From positions 68,744,349 to 68,808,348 of the forward strand of contig CP154956.1 of the NCBI GenBank assembly GCA_039621445.1: a stretch of 64,000 nucleotides of DNA, written 5' to 3'. Below the pieces are notes generated by a model, which did not search any database, was not told the origin of the DNA, and saw nothing but the letters and a program-made list of their open reading frames with translations. The translations under genes were made by a program, and so were the position numbers. Below are positions 61,311 to 64,000 of this stretch, piece after piece. Origin of the DNA: Euglena gracilis. Lineage: Eukaryota; Euglenida; Euglenophyceae; Euglenales. Within the stretch, counting starts at the first letter, position 1. Each line of letters opens with the position of its first letter.

Positions 61311-62935
61311 TATCAGATTGTCGACAGTTAAATCTCCATTTTACCCCACAGAAATTCAGATTGGAACATATGGGAAACATCTTCCCATATCTAAGAAAAG
61401 GTTGGTTCTGTGGAAAAATAGACCTGAAAGATGCATACTTCCACTTAAAACTGCACAGCAGTCTGGAGAAACATGTGTGCATGCAGGTGGGGGGGGAAAC
61501 GTGGCAGTTTCAAGCTGCATGCTTTGGCATAAGCAGCCTGCCACAAAAGTTTATGACTCTCATGAGAGTCTGGGAAAGGAAATGGAGGAAGGAAGGAAAG
61601 GTAGTTTTCATCTACCTGGACGATATTTTGCTGTTAGCCCCCAGCACAAAGACAGCAGCCAAGCATTTGGCAGATATGGAAAAAGATCTTTTACTGGCAG
61701 GTTTCAGAATAAACCTCCCCAAATCATGTCTAGAACCAACACAGGAAATAAAGCATTTGGGCCAGTGGATCAATTTGAAAAAAGGCCAGCTGGAAATTCC
61801 ACAGGAAAAACTAAAATCCTTAAGAAAGGAGCTAGGCAAGGTGCTCACAGCACAAAAGATGAGCTGCAGAAAACTCAGCTCTATTGTAGGGCAAGTCAGA
61901 AGCTATTTAGTTTCAATGCCTTTTCTCAGAATTCTGACAGATCAACTTTGCAAAATGGTGGATTTGCACACAAAGTGGGGTTGGGACCACACCCTGACCA
62001 TTCCCCAGGGGGTCAAAGATCAAATTGTGGAGTTAAAAACGTTTTTGCAGCCAGGTGTGGGCAGAGCCTTTCAATCCCAGGCCTCGCAGGAACTGTTCTC
62101 AGACAGCAGCACCTGGCAATGGGGGGGGCTGGACAAAAAGTCTGGTCAAAAGGTCCAGGATTTCTGGAGGGACCTGCATGTCCTTCACATCAATCAAAAA
62201 GAATTGATGTCTGCAGTGGAAACTGTAAAGGCTTTGGCAAAACCAAAACAAACCATTGTTCTTCATGTGGACAGCCAGGTGGCAGTCAGTTATTTGACAA
62301 AATGGGGAGGCAAAAAGCCATATTTAAATTCCATCCTAAAACCCCTTCTGTACCATTGCCAAGAAAGGCAAATCAACCTGCAAGTGGTTTGGGTTCCCAC
62401 AAAAGAACAATTGGCAGACTCCCTGACCAGGGAGCAAAAAGATCCAGGGGATTATACCCTGAACCTGACCATTTTTCACCTGATTCTGAAGTTTTTCAAA
62501 AACCAGATCACCCCAGAGGTGGACATGTTTTGCACCCCCAGCAACAAAAAATTCCCCAAGTTCATTTGTCGATACCCCCACCAAGGGGCTTTGTTGGTGG
62601 ATGCTCTGAAGGCAGATTTAAGGGGTCTCCCCCCAGTTTATGCCAACCCTCCCTGGAGCATCATTCCCCAATGGGTTCAGAGATTAATGTTAAACCCAGA
62701 CCTAATTTGTCTGTTGATTGTACCCCACTGGGCTTCGACATCATGGTGGCGCCAATTAATGTCAATCAGGCAGCCAGGCAGCAAGGTTTTGCTAGTACCC
62801 CCCCAGTGGGGTCTGTTCACCAACTGCTGGGGGGAGGAGATGCCCCCCCCAAGGTGGAATTTGGCCTGCTTGATTGTGTCAGGCAAATATTACAATCCCA
62901 GGAAGTTTCGATGTCCAGTATCGATACTTACATAA
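61205..62935 (+). CDS. RT-RNase H polyprotein of DIRS-like element B2
   Basis: RT blocks in order: RLISDCRQLNLHF, GKIDLKDAYFHLKL, FQAACFGISSLPQKFM and the catalytic YLDD (61,613-61,624), then the KHLGQWINLKKGQLEIP and VGQVRSYLVSMPFLR connection segments. RNase H has FSDSSTWQWGG (Asp), HINQKELMSAV (Glu) and HVDSQVAVSYL (Asp), and VWVPTKEQLADSLTRE. The post-RNase H domain follows (MFCTPSNKKFPKF, LVDALKADL, PPVYANPPW, VPHWASTSWW). All catalytic residues are retained. The frame ends at 62,935 because of a shift near 62,880. Confidence 0.88.
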   Translation: MQGQPDKSPQRRQNILFLILSFPKRKGKRPKKERLISDCRQLNLHFTPQKFRLEHMGNIFPYLRKGWFCGKIDLKDAYFHLKLHSSLEKHVCMQVGGETWQFQAACFGISSLPQKFMTLMRVWERKWRKEGKVVFIYLDDILLLAPSTKTAAKHLADMEKDLLLAGFRINLPKSCLEPTQEIKHLGQWINLKKGQLEIPQEKLKSLRKELGKVLTAQKMSCRKLSSIVGQVRSYLVSMPFLRILTDQLCKMVDLHTKWGWDHTLTIPQGVKDQIVELKTFLQPGVGRAFQSQASQELFSDSSTWQWGGLDKKSGQKVQDFWRDLHVLHINQKELMSAVETVKALAKPKQTIVLHVDSQVAVSYLTKWGGKKPYLNSILKPLLYHCQERQINLQVVWVPTKEQLADSLTREQKDPGDYTLNLTIFHLILKFFKNQITPEVDMFCTPSNKKFPKFICRYPHQGALLVDALKADLRGLPPVYANPPWSIIPQWVQRLMLNPDLICLLIVPHWASTSWWRQLMSIRQPGSKVLLVPPQWGLFTNCWGEEMPPPRWNLACLIVSGKYYNPRKFRCPVSILT

Positions 62936-63775
62936 AAAATCTGGGAAATGTCAAAAGATATGACTCAGCCTTCAGGGCATTGGTGGGTCAATTATTGCAC
63001 AAAGGGGTGCCTCTGCAGCAGTGCACTGTCCCCAAGATGGCTGAAGCCATCCTTGATCTTGCTGTTCATAGCATCAATACTGCACGAAATGCATATGCAG
63101 CAGCCTTATTACTCCCAGGGTTTGGGTCTTTGAGGTTCTCACCCTTCTGGCTCCTTTGAAAAGGAAGTGGAATGCCAATGTCTGCAAGTATGCCCACTTT
63201 TGGGACCCCACTGATTTCCTAGAAAACATCATGAGGAATTCCACACCCCTCTCAGACCTATCTGTGAAAGAGCTCAGAAACAGACTCATCATCTGTTGGA
63301 GGCTTTTGGCCCTCCACAGGGGGGTTGATTTAGCCAGGACACAGCGAAAAATCAGTTTCGTGGGAGAAAAAATTTTCATTTTATTGCAAAGGAAAGGGTG
63401 GCAATTCCCAAAATGGGAAGAGATTTTGAATTTGCCACACACCCCCCTCATCAGCCCATGGCATTTATTGAAAGAATATGTGGAAAGGACAGCCCACATG
63501 GTTGGGCACAAAAATAATTTGTTGTGGTCTTTGGATGGTAAAAGACCTTTGACATCAGAAAGGGTGAATTCCCTAACCAAAGAAATTCTGCAAGAGGGGG
63601 GGGGTGGACACCACCCACTGGAAACCCCACAGCACCAGAGGGGCTGGGGTCTTATGGTGGAAAAATGCTGGTTTGCAAGTGGAAGAAGTCCAGCAGCTGG
63701 GTCAGTGGAAAAATTTTGGTGCCTTCCAAGCTCATTATTTGAGGCTGGGAGTCGTGTCAAAAATTCAAAATATTA
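62850..63775 (+). pseudogene. Tyrosine recombinase of DIRS-like element B2
   Basis: N-terminal part LLDCVRQILQSQEVSMSS to LLLPGFGSLRF (frame ending 63,159), then the frame at 63,156 with CKYAHFWDPTDFLENI and box I LLALHRGVDLARTQ (Arg codon 63,318-63,320). Around the G-run at 63,597 the frame shifts to reach box II HSTR (63,628-63,639) and QQLGQWKNFGAFQAHYLRLG with the catalytic Tyr codon at 63,736-63,738. All of R, H, R and Y are present, but across three frames. Confidence 0.8.
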
Positions 63776-63831
63776 TGGCCCAAAGGGGGGTGCACAGTAC
63801 CTCACCATCTCGCAGTGCGGAGCCCGAATGG

Positions 63832-64000
63832 TCTCGGACTCCCACGACAGAGGAAGGGGGAGGAAGGGACCAAGAGGGCGAAGCACAAGAAGATGGTGAG
63901 CCCAACCCCCCCACCCAAAAAATCAGCAGAAAAAGAAAAACATCCCAACCAGAAAGGGGGCCCCCAACCAAGCAGCCCCAACCACCCACCCAGAAACACA
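63832..64000 (+). repeat. Right terminal flank of DIRS-like element B2
   Basis: CTCGGACTCCCACGACAGAG, then GAGGGCGAAGCACAAGAAGATGGTGAGCCC, is the family-B equivalent of the A1 sequence at 39,799-39,870. It continues as C/A-rich sequence to the window edge, so the element's outer end is probably beyond the window. Confidence 0.6.

Larger units (their letters stand above)
59696..63831 (+). mobile_element. DIRS-like retrotransposon B2, best preserved DIRS copy in the window
   Basis: The 33-bp inverted terminal repeats are exact: 59,696-59,728 (CCATTCGGGCTCCGCACTGC...) and 63,799-63,831. Between them are gag, RT-RNase H, the post-RNase H domain and tyrosine recombinase, all on the plus strand. 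Right terminal sequence (GAAGGGGGAGGAAGGGACCA...) continues past the repeat to about 63,925 or the window edge, as in element A1. Frameshifts occur near 61,305, 62,880, 63,155 and 63,600, so this copy is probably inactive. Confidence 0.85.

Noticed and set aside
61310-62880. The 1,062-codon frame continuing under the RT of element B2
   Set aside because: The RT motifs (YLDD, RNase H Asp/Glu/Asp) are in the other frame; kept only as a finding, not as coding here.

Overview
The window reads as a eukaryotic chromosome end. It opens with C-strand telomere-like repeats (CCCTAA mixed with CCGTAT, CCCCAG and similar variants, 1-732). Next comes about 17 kb of subtelomeric non-coding sequence rich in G/C homopolymers, and then about 46 kb made almost wholly of nested and broken retrotransposons. 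I recognise no host protein gene, rRNA gene or prokaryotic operon. The organism cannot be named. TTAGGG-type telomeres together with DIRS-like tyrosine-recombinase retrotransposons and a chromodomain Ty3/Gypsy element fit an alga, an early-diverging fungus or another protist better than a land plant.

Region 1 (1-18,048): telomeric repeats, several perfect palindromes and dispersed short repeats, a decayed hAT-like transposase fragment (about 4.4-4.6 kb), three small non-autonomous hAT-type elements with 8-bp target duplications (8,794-9,069; 12,233-12,301; 14,572-15,063), one imperfect tRNA-Met(CAT)-like sequence (12,882-12,955) and an unclassified terminal-inverted-repeat element (17,064-17,462).

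Region 2 (18,049-40,168): one DIRS-like element (family A: gag, RT, RNase H, tyrosine recombinase, inverted termini). A 16.8-kb Ty3/Gypsy chromovirus-type element has split it between recombinase catalytic boxes I and II (22,736-39,561, minus strand). That insertion has 428-bp LTRs differing at one position that I noticed, a GTACC target duplication, an initiator-tRNA-Met primer-binding site and a polypurine tract. It carries gag with two zinc knuckles, then protease, RT, RNase H, integrase and chromodomain. Downstream lies an unusual 5-kb block encoding a 207-aa and a 1,604-aa protein of unknown function.

Region 3 (40,264-46,480): a second DIRS-like family (B1), split by a truncated copy of the same Ty3 element (LTR plus 5' gag, 41,840-44,099), itself bordered by a small C-rich element. 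Region 4 (46,485-49,636): a foldback-like structure with inverted arms around a GC-rich degenerate minisatellite. Region 5 (49,650-55,118): an older, decayed third copy of the Ty3 3' region that still shows the unknown accessory protein. Region 6 (55,130-58,965, minus strand): two family-A DIRS pieces arranged head to tail. Region 7 (59,696-64,000): a better preserved DIRS family-B copy (B2) with 33-bp inverted terminal repeats.

Two observations stand out. The first is the giant Ty3 element with its conserved, unrecognised accessory protein. The second is the very high density of tiny inverted repeats (arms about 5-8 bp, loops such as TTT, CATT, GTAAT) throughout that element, including its coding sequence and LTRs, which does not look like chance.
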